Part shown: positions 63,856-64,000 of the stretch, one piece after another
Layout: every line of letters begins with the position of its first letter
Position numbering within the stretch: the first letter of the stretch is position 1
NCBI GenBank assembly: GCA_035498175.1
Contig: DATKAJ010000072.1
Coordinates: forward strand, 75,507-139,506
Direction: 5' to 3'
Length of the DNA: 64,000 nt
Source of the DNA: JALORV01 sp035498175
GTDB lineage: Bacteria > Pseudomonadota > Gammaproteobacteria > Burkholderiales > Burkholderiaceae_F
Made by a program: the position numbers and the translations under genes
Notes under the pieces: model-generated
What the model was told of the DNA's origin: nothing
Database searches by the model: none
What the model saw: the letters and a program-made list of their open reading frames with translations, nothing else

Positions 63856-63948
63856 GCCTGCGTGCTTTTCGTTTGTCGCTGCCACGTGAGAGGCGTCCAA
63901 TGCGCATACCGGCATTCGACGAATGCAGGAATCGCATAGGAGGAAGAA

Positions 63949-64000
63949 ATGGACTGGGGCCCGACACTCACACGAACCGTCGACCTGGGCTATGAACAGA
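63949..64000 (+). CDS. Unidentified gene, 5' end only
   Basis: ATG 63949 preceded by TAGGAGGAAGAA, a near-ideal ribosome site 5-6 bases upstream. Only 17 residues (MDWGPTLTRTVDLGYEQ) are within the window, so no product can be named. Divergent from lysR, with the 25-bp palindrome between. Confidence 0.6.
   Translation, partial: MDWGPTLTRTVDLGYEQ

Overview
The window is GC-rich chromosomal DNA from a betaproteobacterium, probably of the Burkholderiales type. The evidence is gene content and order: metX-metW, gatCAB divergent from mreBCD-mrdA-rodA-rlpA, birA-coaX-SPOR, dacC-dat-ybeD-lipB-lipA, a 1316-residue DUF3683/FAD/Fe-S oxidoreductase, and ttcA-folB-pteridine reductase. I cannot name genus or species. 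Genes are dense on both strands, mostly housekeeping. I found no rRNA, tRNA, CRISPR array, prophage or insertion sequence, and no gene-free stretch longer than 300 bp.

Layout. 1-9.2 kb: the end of an osmoprotectant binding protein gene, carbonic anhydrase, a SYLF-domain protein, metX-metW behind an apparent SAM-II riboswitch, an AmpG-type permease, a membrane-anchored TAXI-type binding protein, exonuclease III and pyrE. 9.2-11.3 kb: poorly conserved exported proteins, ending in what looks like a 5'-truncated DUF4382 gene. 11.3-15.7 kb: gatC-gatA-[TPR gene]-gatB on the minus strand. 15.9-23.5 kb: the rod-shape and elongasome cluster mreBCD, mrdA (PBP2), rodA, rlpA. 23.5-29.5 kb: rsmI facing lpoA-yraN-dolP, then lemA and an M48 protease. 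29.8-35.0 kb: a catabolic operon (hydratase, acyl-CoA dehydrogenase, CaiB CoA-transferase, CitE-type lyase, DctP-type binding protein) that resembles itaconate/C5-dicarboxylate degradation. 35.1-39.9 kb: lipoate synthesis with D-amino-acid transaminase and DD-carboxypeptidase. 40-45.4 kb: hydrolase, ferredoxin, VanZ protein, birA-coaX-SPOR, HIT protein, small lipoprotein. 45.4-64 kb: the giant oxidoreductase, srkA, ilvA, ttcA-folB-pteridine reductase, MidA-type methyltransferase, cca-gst, soluble lytic transglycosylase, 5-formyl-THF cyclo-ligase, a TfoX-type protein, and a LysR regulator divergent from a gene that runs off the right edge.

The most interesting signals are these. (1) A promoter, SAM-II-like aptamer, antiterminator and intrinsic terminator stand in register before metX. 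(2) A perfect 51-bp direct repeat flanks a 107-bp insert that separates metX from metW. (3) The five-gene operon resembles the P. aeruginosa itaconate locus. (4) A TPR gene sits inside gatCAB. (5) The rsmI and lpoA start codons overlap divergently. (6) A perfect 25-bp palindrome lies between lysR and the right-edge gene. No wholly unknown multi-gene defence or mobile system was visible.
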